Source of the DNA: Rhodopirellula sp. SM50
Lineage (GTDB): Bacteria; Planctomycetota; Planctomycetia; Pirellulales; Pirellulaceae
Length of the DNA: 64,000 nt
Direction: 5' to 3'
NCBI RefSeq assembly: GCF_002289565.1
Contig: NZ_NTFY01000069.1
Span: 1 to 64,000, forward strand
The first letter of the stretch is position 1; the number at the start of each line of letters is the position of its first letter. Under the pieces are notes generated by a model that did not search any database, had not been told where the DNA came from, and saw only the letters and a list, made by a program, of their open reading frames with translations. Below, piece by piece: positions 43,697-52,249 of the stretch. A program made the position numbers and the translations under genes.

Positions 43697-46291
43697 ATGC
43701 TCGAGACGGATTTTCCGCATATTCAGCTGGTCAAGCGAACCAGAGGTTCGTATCAAACTCCCGATCATCACCAGCGTGATTACACGCCCGAACGTGAAAA
43801 AGAACTCCGGGCAAACCACAAAACGCATGCCGTAGCGTTAGCTCGCTCTGTTGACGAAATGCGTGCGATCTGGGCAAAGGGCGAAGAAGAACGCCCCGAA
43901 ACAGCACCAGCATTGCCAGCCGGAAAGCCAATCCTGCTGCAACTTGATCCCGACAACCTGGATCTGGACGAGATCCGACGTCGGTTGGATTTCGAGATCG
44001 TTTGCCAGGAAGAAGACGGATTTGTCATCGTTGCTTCGCATGATGTTGACGTGACAACATTTAACGAAGTAGTCGACTTATTCAGTCGATTGGAACGTGG
44101 CGGCGGTGTCGCGGCACGCATCTATGACGTGTCTGCCAGTTCGGGTGACGAGCGACTTAGGCAGATCCTGTCATCTGAGTTGTACGACCGATGGGGCGAG
44201 ATCGACGACGATGAACCGATTTGGATCAATGCCGGGATCGCCTGCAATGGCGGGTACGAACCGCGTTTGACGCCGATGGGAAAGAAGGAAACCGAAGAGA
44301 CCTACCAAGCACGTCATCGTTCGGAACGAATGAAAGCGTATGACCGATGGGACGAGGTGCGAACAGAACGCATTGGGCAGATCGAGAGATTTGTTGAAGC
44401 CTATGACGGCTACATCGACCCCAGCACCAAAGAACCGGATACAGACATACCGGATGAATTCACCGCACGCATTCGACTTCCCGGTGTCGGGCTGCGTGAC
44501 TTCGTTTTCAACTATCCCTATCTATTTGATGTCGAAGAAGCGGAAGTAGCTGAGCTTCCCGTGTCACCGTCGTCGACATCAACTGGATCGACCAGCCCGG
44601 TTGTCATATCTCCGCCGCCATCAGACGCGGTCGCGATATGCGTAGTTGACAGCGGAATACAAGAAAACCATCGGCTCCTCAAGGCGGCCGTCGACTCATC
44701 CGAATCCCGTTGCTTTTTCGGGAATTCTTCCGCTGACGTCGCCGACTACGTGACACCATCGGGGCACGGAACACGCATCGCCGGCGTCGTCCTGTTTGGC
44801 GATAACATCCCTAGCACTGGAACCCATCAAGCCGAGTTTTGGATTCAAAACGCCCGAGTGCTGAACAAGCAAAATGAGCTACCCGACGACCGAGCCATTT
44901 ACGACATGCTCAGCGAGATCGTCGATCACTTTCGCTACGGGCATCGTGGCACGCGGATCTACAACCAGTCGATTTGCAGCCCGAGTGTTTGCCGGTTGCG
45001 TCACATGTCGGCATGGGCAGCCAAGATTGATGCGTTGTCACATCGGCATGATGTGCTGTTCATTCAAAGCGTCGGCAACATCCATCCCGATGCAACGGGG
45101 CGAATGCGTTTGGGGATCAAACAGCATTTGGCGGCCGGACGCGACTATCCAAGCTATCTGCTGATGGATTCGTGCCGCGTTGCGAACCCCGGCCAGAGCT
45201 TGCAAGCTCTGACAGTCGGTTCAATATCACGCGACGTGTATCGATCATCCACCTGGAACAGTTTCGCCGATGCTCCTCAGCGTCCCTCGGCGTTTTCTCG
45301 AACAGGGCGAGGGATATTTGGTGTGGTGAAGCCTGATGTCGTGGAATTCGGTGGCGACTTTGTTCGCAACCTCAGCAACGATATCTCGAATAATCCGATC
45401 GCCAAGTCGGTCTACCCTGACCTCGTGCGATGCAATCTGCACACGGCGGGACCGTCGACCGATCGTGATCAAGTGGGAACATCATTCGCCGCCCCGAAAG
45501 TGACTCGATTAGCTGCTCAATTGCAGGCGGCCTTCCCCAAAGAATCCACGCTGCTCTATCGAGCGTTGATTGCTCTGTCGGCTCGTTGGCCAGACTGGGC
45601 ATTCTTCGGATCGCGACAAGAACAAATCGAAGCAGTTCGTCACTTGGGATACGGCTTGCCAGACCACGATCGTGCAACGCAGAACACCGACTTCCGCGTC
45701 ACGATGATCACGCCGGAACTGCAAAAAATCAAAGCGAAGCAAGTTGACGTTTACCAAGTCAACATTCCCGATCGACTTCGCAAGCCGGGCAACGCTGGTG
45801 AAGTTATGATTGAAGTATGCCTTTCCTATTCGGCCGCTTCACGGCGAACCCGGCGTGATCGCCGCGGCTATCTGTCCGTTTGGCTGGATTGGCGGACCAA
45901 CTACGCGGGCGAGTCCGCCGATGAATTTGCCGCAAGGTTGGTCAAGGAAGCAAGCGGAAGCGTGTCCACTGACCGTGAGCGATTCGATTGGGTCGTTGGG
46001 GAACACGCAGGAACCGGCAAACTTACCGCCAGCAATCGCACCGCGGGAACACTTCAAAAAGACTGGTGCAAGATGCCGGCCGACCAACTGCCCGCGTCTT
46101 TCTGCATCGCCGTCGTCGGCCATCAAGGACACAGCGTCAGCCCGTTGGACGAAGCCAAGTATCACCTGACCGTTGCCGTCGAATCGCTGGGCCAAGAAAT
46201 CGAGCTGTACAACGACATGGAAGCGGAGGTCGATCTATTGGCGAGTGAGATTGAAGCATCAAAGGTTGAAATCGACGAACTGGAGACATGA
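43697..46291 (+). CDS. S8 subtilisin-like serine peptidase (AAA+ partner)
   Basis: An 864-residue intracellular subtilase with no signal peptide. The catalytic triad is D318 (VVDSGI), H357 (SGHGTRIAG) and S596 (GTSFAAP). About 300 N-terminal residues precede the domain and include an RxG-rich substrate- or partner-binding region. After the peptidase domain there are about 240 residues containing a beta-rich module (VMIEVCLSYSAASRRTRRDRRGYLSVWLDW). Unlike secreted subtilases it lacks a propeptide-like start, so another mechanism, perhaps the upstream AAA+ ATPase, must keep it inactive. ATG 43697 is 11 bp after the ATPase stop with no clear ribosome site, which suggests coupling. Confidence 0.9.
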   Translation: MLETDFPHIQLVKRTRGSYQTPDHHQRDYTPEREKELRANHKTHAVALARSVDEMRAIWAKGEEERPETAPALPAGKPILLQLDPDNLDLDEIRRRLDFEIVCQEEDGFVIVASHDVDVTTFNEVVDLFSRLERGGGVAARIYDVSASSGDERLRQILSSELYDRWGEIDDDEPIWINAGIACNGGYEPRLTPMGKKETEETYQARHRSERMKAYDRWDEVRTERIGQIERFVEAYDGYIDPSTKEPDTDIPDEFTARIRLPGVGLRDFVFNYPYLFDVEEAEVAELPVSPSSTSTGSTSPVVISPPPSDAVAICVVDSGIQENHRLLKAAVDSSESRCFFGNSSADVADYVTPSGHGTRIAGVVLFGDNIPSTGTHQAEFWIQNARVLNKQNELPDDRAIYDMLSEIVDHFRYGHRGTRIYNQSICSPSVCRLRHMSAWAAKIDALSHRHDVLFIQSVGNIHPDATGRMRLGIKQHLAAGRDYPSYLLMDSCRVANPGQSLQALTVGSISRDVYRSSTWNSFADAPQRPSAFSRTGRGIFGVVKPDVVEFGGDFVRNLSNDISNNPIAKSVYPDLVRCNLHTAGPSTDRDQVGTSFAAPKVTRLAAQLQAAFPKESTLLYRALIALSARWPDWAFFGSRQEQIEAVRHLGYGLPDHDRATQNTDFRVTMITPELQKIKAKQVDVYQVNIPDRLRKPGNAGEVMIEVCLSYSAASRRTRRDRRGYLSVWLDWRTNYAGESADEFAARLVKEASGSVSTDRERFDWVVGEHAGTGKLTASNRTAGTLQKDWCKMPADQLPASFCIAVVGHQGHSVSPLDEAKYHLTVAVESLGQEIELYNDMEAEVDLLASEIEASKVEIDELET

Positions 46292-46335
46292 CAAATAATC
46301 TGACACTGTATTCTTCAAGACCGAATTAGCCATCA

Positions 46336-46563
46336 TCACAAGTCTTCATCGTCTCGATTCTTCTGATCGTCATTGCAGGATGCCTTAGCAAGATAAGACG
46401 CGGGATTCGGGATTCTGTTCTTCATACTCCGGCGGCCGACACCGGATACTTGTCGCATTGCTCCGGGTTCATCGACTGAAATCGTTTCTGCAAGATCGTG
46501 CGTGCTAAGACGCGATGTGTTTCGCCGGGCACCTTCCGTAATCAAGTATCCGTCTTTGATCAT
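46336..46563 (-). CDS. Possible small protein coupled to the HIRAN gene
   Basis: A 75-residue frame whose ATG (46563) overlaps the TGA of the HIRAN gene by 4 bp (ATGA). It starts MIKDGYLITEGARRNTSRLS and ends in a very acidic tail (DDQKNRDDEDL). No family recognised. The overlap supports real translation; composition is only moderately protein-like. Confidence 0.4.
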   Translation of the reverse strand: MIKDGYLITEGARRNTSRLSTHDLAETISVDEPGAMRQVSGVGRRSMKNRIPNPASYLAKASCNDDQKNRDDEDL

Positions 46564-48062
46564 AAATAAACGCCCACAATCAACGATCCTTCCGACGAAA
46601 AACAGTGCATCTGAGCTCTTGCATCCGGTTTTCGAGCCAAAATCGGTGAAAACCAATAGGCGACATCACGTTTGAGGTAGCCAAGTTGGTGCCTTGCTGA
46701 ATCGTAGACTGCAACGGCGTGCGGATCGTGCTCGTTTGTTGGCTCCCGAACGAGCACAATCGGATCTCCTGTGCGGAGCTTACGGATGTGGGATTCGCGA
46801 TTGCCGACGAAATCGCCTACGACTCGGAACGTGTATCTGGGATCTGCATCCGACTGCTGGATCCTTTGTGACTGATTTGGAACGGTCGCGCTGGCATCGA
46901 ACGCGGCGGTCTTAGGAATGAATGCCGCCGAGGGCATGAACCCGAGCACCGGCTCCCCGCTGCATGCGTGTTCGGCAATCAACGCGAATCTCGCTGGTGC
47001 TTCAGAATCCATTGGCATTTTGACAAAGACGCTTTTGCCGGAGGAACGATTGAATAAGACGCCATCGGTGTATCGGGTCACGCGCTGCACCGATGACAAC
47101 GTGAACTTCTTCGACTGGAGCGCACCCACCATCGAGACTTGTTTCGTGGTCAGGTAGGCTACACCAGAACCGATTTCCTTCAGGTAGTTGTCGCCGCCAA
47201 GCGGAATACCAGCCGGCCGCTTGAGCGTCACAATCTCGTGCCAGTGCACCTTGGAGTGAGCCAAGAGTTCCTCTTTCGCTCCCATCTTGAAAGGGGCGGA
47301 GCCAGCATCTTGCGGCACGAAGTTCCCAGAATCCAATTCATAGGCCAGACGGCAGACCGAGATTCGCAGTTCATCCTCTTTTGCGAACTCCAGTTCAACG
47401 CCCAGCGAGATCGCCAATTGGCTTAACTGTTGTTCTTCCCTCGGTTCCAGAATTCCGTCTTCCAGGGCTTCCTCGAACACCTCTCTGACAAGCTGTTTGC
47501 TTTGAGACGCGATCGTCTCCTGCACTTCGTCTTCGGGAATGCCCGCTGCCAAAGCAAAGTTTTCGATCGCCTGTCGATGTTGCGATGAAATGCGACCGGA
47601 TTCAATTGCGGACCGAATCCCGCGTTTCAGCTTCGCACGGTTTTCTTGATCAGCTTTCTGCCGACGGATCTGCGCATTCGCTCTTCGCTTTCTTTCGGCG
47701 TCACGCTGGCTGATTCTCTCGCTGATGATCGCGAGTTTTAATTTGGAGACATCGACCCATTTACCCTTGGTCAACTCGGGGCTCTTCACTTCGTCGCCCG
47801 CAGCAATGTGCCCCTTTTTCACCATCTCGAGAAACTCAATGTCCAAGATCGGCCCGACATCCTCGCGACCGCGAAGAAGCCGCATTCTTTGATAGAACCA
47901 CGAGCTCGACAAAACGTCGTCAACGACTTTGCATTTGTTATCTACCAGCACGACAGGCTTTTCGCACTTCGGGCACTTGCCACGACGCCCTTGTTGGGCC
48001 GCCTGATACCGAATCGGCTTTTCGCAATACGAGCAGATAAAGACCAGCATTTCCTCTGACAT
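46560..48062 (-). CDS. Multidomain HIRAN protein (zinc ribbon, GYF-like, TerB-like, PH-like, HIRAN)
   Basis: A protein of about 500 residues with a mosaic architecture. The N-terminal zinc ribbon has CSYC ... CPKC pairs. A GYF_2-like module follows (WFYQRMRLLRGREDVGPILDIEFLEMVKKGHI). A helical segment with EALEDGILEPREEQQLSQLAISLGV is TerB-like. Next is a PH/GRAM-like beta domain (GSGVAYLTTKQVSMVGALQSKKFTLSSVQRV). The C-terminal HIRAN domain reads YTFRVVGDFVGNRESHIRKL...PTNEHDPHAVAVY. HIRAN domains bind single-stranded DNA ends in helicases such as HLTF. ATG 48062 is preferred to the TTG at 48074. It lies 17 bp downstream of the ComM-like gene and probably shares its transcript. Confidence 0.8.
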   Translation of the reverse strand: MSEEMLVFICSYCEKPIRYQAAQQGRRGKCPKCEKPVVLVDNKCKVVDDVLSSSWFYQRMRLLRGREDVGPILDIEFLEMVKKGHIAAGDEVKSPELTKGKWVDVSKLKLAIISERISQRDAERKRRANAQIRRQKADQENRAKLKRGIRSAIESGRISSQHRQAIENFALAAGIPEDEVQETIASQSKQLVREVFEEALEDGILEPREEQQLSQLAISLGVELEFAKEDELRISVCRLAYELDSGNFVPQDAGSAPFKMGAKEELLAHSKVHWHEIVTLKRPAGIPLGGDNYLKEIGSGVAYLTTKQVSMVGALQSKKFTLSSVQRVTRYTDGVLFNRSSGKSVFVKMPMDSEAPARFALIAEHACSGEPVLGFMPSAAFIPKTAAFDASATVPNQSQRIQQSDADPRYTFRVVGDFVGNRESHIRKLRTGDPIVLVREPTNEHDPHAVAVYDSARHQLGYLKRDVAYWFSPILARKPDARAQMHCFSSEGSLIVGVYL

Positions 48063-48079
48063 CGACGGACACAACCTCG

Positions 48080-49678
48080 TTATTCCTGACCAAGCTTGAT
48101 CATTAGCTTTTCTGCCTCCAAGACATCCGACGATTCAATCTGGGGGTGATCCTCAAGGTCCGCAATGGTCCTTGAGACCCGCGCGAGCCGGTCCGATGTC
48201 CTTGTCGTCACGGATGTTTCTTCCAGCACTCGTTTGTATTCGGCGAATCCGTCTTCGGAGAACTCACAATAATCGGCGACTGCACCACCAGGGATGGCGG
48301 CATTGCAGCTGATTGGAGTCTTCGCGAATCGCTTTGTCTGTTTGTCGCGAGCCGCTTGCACGATTGCCCGTAATCGCTTGGATTCACCGTCTTTCGTTTT
48401 GGCAAAGCGTTCGTCAGTTGTCAGCGGCCGCATCGCAACCTGCAAGTCAATTCGGTCGAGTAGCGGACCACTGATCTTTTGTTGGTACTTGTCGACTTCT
48501 TTGGCCGCACACGTGCATCGTTCGCTGCCGGCGTATCCGCACGGGCAAGGGTTCATTGCGGCGACGAGCGTGAATTGCGCTGGGAATTCGAGGCTTGCTT
48601 GAACTCGAGTGATCTGTACGACTCCCGACTCAAGCGGTTGCCGTAACGCTTCCAGGGTGCGTCGCGAGAATTCTGGAAGTTCGTCCAGGAATAGAACGCC
48701 GTGATGAGCGAGCGTGATTTCGCCAGGACGCGGGACGCCGGAACCTCCACCGACAAGTGCGGGCATGGAGACGCTGTGATGCACGTTTCGTATTGGACGT
48801 CGCGTTACTGCGTTGCCGTCGTCACCCAGCAATCCGACCGCTGAATAGATCCGTGTCAGTTCCACCATTTCGGATTCCTGCAAACGGGGCAGGATTCCCG
48901 GAATCGCTGACGCAAGCAGTGATTTCCCTTCACCCGGCGGTCCAATCAGAAGCAAATTGTGCCCGCCGGCCGCTGAGATGACGGCTGCACGTTTAGCTTC
49001 CTCTTGGCCACGGATCTTTCCGAAGTCAACGGGCTTATCAATGACCGGTTGAAACCGAATCGGCTCACGCAATGCATTTCGCAACTTGCTCTTGCCGCGG
49101 AAGAATTCGAGGACTTCTTCAAGCGTGTCCGCTGGGTAGACCCCACAGCCCTCATGTCCTGGCTTGGCGAGGATCAGTGCACACTCCTTTTCGTTGCCTC
49201 CAGGAACGATCAACGATTGGCCTTCTTGGGCTTTGAATGCAAGTGAGAGAGCGCCCGGCACGCGACGAAGCCCACCATGAATTCCAATCTCCCCGAACAA
49301 CACGAATTTGTCTTCCTGTTCTTCCGGCAGATCGGGCAGCAAACCGGCGACCTGAAGCATTAGCACTGCTAAGGGCAAATCAAGCCAGGCACCGCCTTTT
49401 TCCAGCGCGGCGGGTGCCAAGTTCACCAGGATTTCGACCGGCGAGTTCGGGATTCCCAACTTGCTGAATGCACCGCTAATCCGTGTCACGGCCTCGATGA
49501 CAGGACCACGCGTCATCCCGGTTACCTGGACACATTCTGCGACCGGCCGAGGTGATCGTAAGACCTTTGTCGCTCGACCCTGCAGCTCAATGCGATGGCC
49601 TTCGATGCCAAATAAGATTCCGCCGTGTAGCGTGTGATCCCGCCGAAGAAGATGGTCGTGAAAGTTGAATCGGTTCAA
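48080..49678 (-). CDS. YifB/ComM-family Mg-chelatase-like AAA+ ATPase
   Basis: A 532-residue protein with the full YifB/ComM architecture. The N-terminal Lon-protease-like S5-fold domain (about 1-170) contains EILVNLAPAALEKGGAWLDLPLAVLML. The AAA+ Mg-chelatase domain has Walker A GPPGEGKS, Walker B GVLFLDELPEF, sensor region TLVAAMNPCPCGY with the Cys cluster CPCGYAGSERCTC, and a C-terminal lid (ISGPLLDRIDLQV). ComM is a helicase that promotes branch migration during natural transformation. The start is TTG at 49678; no ATG lies near in frame. It heads an operon with the HIRAN protein, giving a DNA-recombination flavour to the pair. Confidence 0.92.
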   Translation of the reverse strand: MNRFNFHDHLLRRDHTLHGGILFGIEGHRIELQGRATKVLRSPRPVAECVQVTGMTRGPVIEAVTRISGAFSKLGIPNSPVEILVNLAPAALEKGGAWLDLPLAVLMLQVAGLLPDLPEEQEDKFVLFGEIGIHGGLRRVPGALSLAFKAQEGQSLIVPGGNEKECALILAKPGHEGCGVYPADTLEEVLEFFRGKSKLRNALREPIRFQPVIDKPVDFGKIRGQEEAKRAAVISAAGGHNLLLIGPPGEGKSLLASAIPGILPRLQESEMVELTRIYSAVGLLGDDGNAVTRRPIRNVHHSVSMPALVGGGSGVPRPGEITLAHHGVLFLDELPEFSRRTLEALRQPLESGVVQITRVQASLEFPAQFTLVAAMNPCPCGYAGSERCTCAAKEVDKYQQKISGPLLDRIDLQVAMRPLTTDERFAKTKDGESKRLRAIVQAARDKQTKRFAKTPISCNAAIPGGAVADYCEFSEDGFAEYKRVLEETSVTTRTSDRLARVSRTIADLEDHPQIESSDVLEAEKLMIKLGQE

Positions 49679-49799
49679 TGCCTAACCCCGTTGAGAAACA
49701 AAGAGCCCCAGATTCTAGCATGGGGGATTTGGCGAATAAATCAGGATGGTTCTTGTTGCTTGCTCTTGTGCACCATAAGGAGTAGGTCGTGGGATTAGT

Positions 49800-50036
49800 G
49801 CTTTACGATGCATAACGATATTGCTTTGAAGGGGAGCGAACAACGCACGTAGATCTGATGCATCGACCTAGTTGTGGCAAAAGCCACCGCTTGTAGTAGC
49901 GGCGAAGTCCAGTGAAACCTTGATGATTAAGGGACCCTTCCCAAGGGGGGTTGCTTCCCGCAAGTCGGGAGGCGGGTCTTGACGATAAGACCGGTGGAAA
50001 TCAAGAAACCGACGGGTCCGTCATAAGGAGTATGAA
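49800..50036 (+). other. Possible structured leader upstream of the lipoprotein gene
   Basis: The 240 bp before the lipoprotein start contains a run of short hairpins: gtggc-aaaa-gccac, ccgc-ttgtagta-gcgg, cccg-caagt-cggg, ggtctt-gacgat-aagacc and gacgg-gt-ccgtc. The ribosome-binding site aaggag lies just after the last one. I cannot match this to a known riboswitch or intron class. It may be an untranslated regulatory leader or a fragment of a larger RNA. Confidence 0.4.
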
Positions 50037-51005
50037 ATGCCGATTCGCCTAGTTGCTGTCTTAATGGTGGTTCTCACATGTGGGTGTACCCACGTCCAAC
50101 TTCGCAAGAATACCATCCGCCAATCAGAGACATTGACGGACATTTACGAACAACAGGTGCTGGACAATTTAGCAATGTTCGCTAGCGATCCAGGCGCGCT
50201 TCCATTCTTTGCATTTCCCAATCAGGGCGGAACCGACGTTACTGATAGCTTTGGCGCGGATGGCAATCTCAGTTTTTCGTCGGATACTTTTACAGGGGCT
50301 GGTCTTGCGGGTGCTGGCGGTAGAGGAATGTCGGAGTCGTGGACACTGACGCCAGTTTACGATGCACGTAGGCTGGAACTGATGCGTGCTGCATACCAGC
50401 AGGTAATGCTGAACGCTGGGTGTGCAACAATAGAAGACGGCTGTCCCGACAATGACCTGCTACTTAGGCAGTTTTATACAGGCACGGTAGCGGGTGAGTC
50501 GATTGGTGAATTCACTCAACGAACTGGAAGGACGACTCCTGCATGTTTCCAGCAATGCAAATGGTTTGGTTGTGGCCCCAAACCACCGAAGCACAAAAAC
50601 AGCACTTGCTGCAAGGTCGGAGGCCACTGCGGCACCTACGTATGGCTACTTCCTGGCGGTCAACGAGAACTCACCAAGCTGACGCTCGTCATTCTTGACT
50701 TTGCATTCAACGATGCGGCGGCAGCTCCTCCGACTCCGGTCGATCCTCCTGAATCAACTGTCAATGTCACGAAGTACTTTTCGGCAGACGGACAACCAAC
50801 AACAAAGGAGGCTGCGCACGAAGTTAGAACCGAGGTCGTAGCCCAAAGTCGAGTCGTTGGCGGAGCTGGTGATGGCATGAACATCTACGAAGTGCCAATG
50901 GGTATGAAGTCTGGATTGACACTGCCACCTCTCGCGCCGGCCAATACCAATGTGCTCAGCCCCAGGGGAATCGAGCTACAGCAACGATACCTTCAACGGC
51001 GATAG
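50037..51005 (+). CDS. Lipoprotein of unknown function
   Basis: A 322-residue protein with a lipoprotein signal: hydrophobic VAVLMVVLTCGC with lipobox LTCGC and Cys at about 17. The mature part begins TLTDIYEQQVLDNLAMF and contains GGRGMSESWTLTPVYDARRLELMRAAYQQVM, a pattern I associate with planctomycete hypothetical lipoproteins. A Cys-rich patch (CFQQCKWFGCGPKPPKHKNSTCCKVGG) may form disulfides. A good ribosome site (aaggag, 9 nt before ATG) supports the start. Downstream is a convergent three-gene operon. Confidence 0.75.
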   Translation: MPIRLVAVLMVVLTCGCTHVQLRKNTIRQSETLTDIYEQQVLDNLAMFASDPGALPFFAFPNQGGTDVTDSFGADGNLSFSSDTFTGAGLAGAGGRGMSESWTLTPVYDARRLELMRAAYQQVMLNAGCATIEDGCPDNDLLLRQFYTGTVAGESIGEFTQRTGRTTPACFQQCKWFGCGPKPPKHKNSTCCKVGGHCGTYVWLLPGGQRELTKLTLVILDFAFNDAAAAPPTPVDPPESTVNVTKYFSADGQPTTKEAAHEVRTEVVAQSRVVGGAGDGMNIYEVPMGMKSGLTLPPLAPANTNVLSPRGIELQQRYLQRR

Positions 51006-51045
51006 TCTGGTCCGCAACGACTGATCGTAGTTGGAAGCACGATAT

Positions 51046-51282
51046 CTACGATCTATTCTCAGTATGCCAAACTGTCACCATTCGTTCATCAGAGAACGCT
51101 TTCATTCCGCGCACTCTGCCAAGCCTTACCAAGCCTGGCAGATGCCGCTTGACGGCGTCGATTGAGAGCGGATCGTTTCCGCTTTCGTTGATTCGCCGAT
51201 GGATCTCGACGACCGTGCCGCCGTCACGGAGTGATTCGATCGCTTCGATGATTTGCGGATCGATGCGATGGGTTTCAAGCAT
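51046..51282 (-). CDS. Small helix-turn-helix-like protein
   Basis: A 78-residue product with the pattern IIEAIESLRDGGTVVEIHRRINESG followed by DAVKRHLPGLVRLGRVRG, as expected of a winged-helix or HTH domain. It overlaps the upstream gene by 8 bp. Probably a DNA-binding accessory gene of the island; no family name can be given. Confidence 0.6.
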   Translation of the reverse strand: MLETHRIDPQIIEAIESLRDGGTVVEIHRRINESGNDPLSIDAVKRHLPGLVRLGRVRGMKAFSDERMVTVWHTENRS

Positions 51283-51607
51283 GCCGGGTCACCCCCATTT
51301 CTTCGACTGATGAATCACCCATAAGGACGTCGGACGCTTTAACGAGTTCGACAGACTCGATGCCGGTGATGGTGAATTGCCGTGGTCCTCCACGGCTGAT
51401 GCAGAGTGCCAGCAGGTTTCGCTGTTTTGCGGCCCAACGGATGGGGCTGATCAAACGCGTGGTTCGCTTGCCGGTGCGGTCTTGGTAAGTAATGTGGCAT
51501 ACCCAGCGATCGGGATCGTGCATCGCCAGTGACAGCTTCTGGCGGGGCGTCTGATGGCGTTTGGATTTGCTTGGGGCTTGTCGCTTGTGAGTTGTTGCTT
51601 GGCTCAT
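51275..51607 (-). CDS. Small WYL-like domain protein
   Basis: A 110-residue protein. The N-terminus is basic and Lys/Gln-rich. Residues about 35-95 (HITYQDRTGKRTTRLISPIRWA, LLALCISRGGPRQFTITGIESVELV) have the pattern of WYL domains, which sense nucleic acids or nucleotides in regulators, often linked to phage defence. Unlike full WYL regulators it lacks an attached winged helix, but the overlapping downstream gene may supply it. Confidence in the WYL call is moderate. Confidence 0.55.
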   Translation of the reverse strand: MSQATTHKRQAPSKSKRHQTPRQKLSLAMHDPDRWVCHITYQDRTGKRTTRLISPIRWAAKQRNLLALCISRGGPRQFTITGIESVELVKASDVLMGDSSVEEMGVTRHA

Positions 51608-51608
51608 C

Positions 51609-51974
51609 TCAGATTCTCTCCGCGTCGGGGGCGAAGCCGGCGGCGACGAGGGCTCGCTCGAGTTCGGGTCGGATTTGGTCGTCGCTTAGGCCGGCGCGGC
51701 GGTGTGTGCGGACGACCCGCATGAAGACGTCGTTGGGTGTCTGCGCCCGCGGCGGCGGGGCTTTGGGTGTCTCGACCGGCCAGCCGTCTGATGGGGGCAG
51801 CGATGGATGGGCGCGGCGGAGTCGCCAGTAGAGGGCTCCGGCGCTGACGCGGCTGCCGAGACGGTGGTAGTGGTCGACCAGATCGAGAACGTGTCGAGGT
51901 CCGACTCCGTTTCGCTGGGCGTCCCGCAGGGCGCGGGTCCAGTCTCCCATCAGTCCACACAATATCGCCTCCAC
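51609..51974 (-). CDS. Hypothetical protein, first gene of three-gene operon
   Basis: A 121-residue protein with GTG start at 51974 (uncertain). It is helical, with LMGDWTRALRDAQRNGVGPRHVLDLVDHYHRL, a Pro-rich middle (TPKAPPPRAQTPND) and a helical end (LSDDQIRPELERALVAAGF). No family recognised. One base separates its stop from the next gene's start, indicating an operon. A 42-bp dispersed repeat lies upstream (52013-52054). Confidence 0.55.
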   Translation of the reverse strand: MEAILCGLMGDWTRALRDAQRNGVGPRHVLDLVDHYHRLGSRVSAGALYWRLRRAHPSLPPSDGWPVETPKAPPPRAQTPNDVFMRVVRTHRRAGLSDDQIRPELERALVAAGFAPDAERI

Positions 51975-52012
51975 CTCCTCCCACGACGGAGGTCGTGCAG
52001 TTTTTAAAGCAA

Positions 52013-52054
52013 CCCTCCTGGCAGGAGGGTCGAGCGAAGCGAGGGGAGGTCGAA
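52013..52054. repeat. 42-bp dispersed repeat, copy 2
   Basis: Identical to 40256-40297, starting with the ccctcct-ggc-aggaggg hairpin. A related weaker copy (ctctcctcgctacgctcgac, then agagggagag) lies at about 52117-52150. Confidence 0.93.
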
Positions 52055-52249
52055 AGGTGAATCGAGAGTTTTACTTCACCTGCCAGAGTCGCGTCCCAAA
52101 CAGCAAAGAGAACGCTCTCCTCGCTACGCTCGACTCTCCCAGAGGGAGAGTGACGACAGCCCATTAAAATCAACGACTTAAGAACTGCACGACCTCGACG
52201 CCTGCGCTCGGCGGGGTGCCGGCATTTGCTGCGGCCCCGTCCGGGCGAC

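Noticed and set aside
49800-50036. Group II intron or known riboswitch
   Set aside because: Some segments looked intron-like (tagtagcggcgaag), but no domain V, reverse transcriptase or riboswitch core could be recognised.
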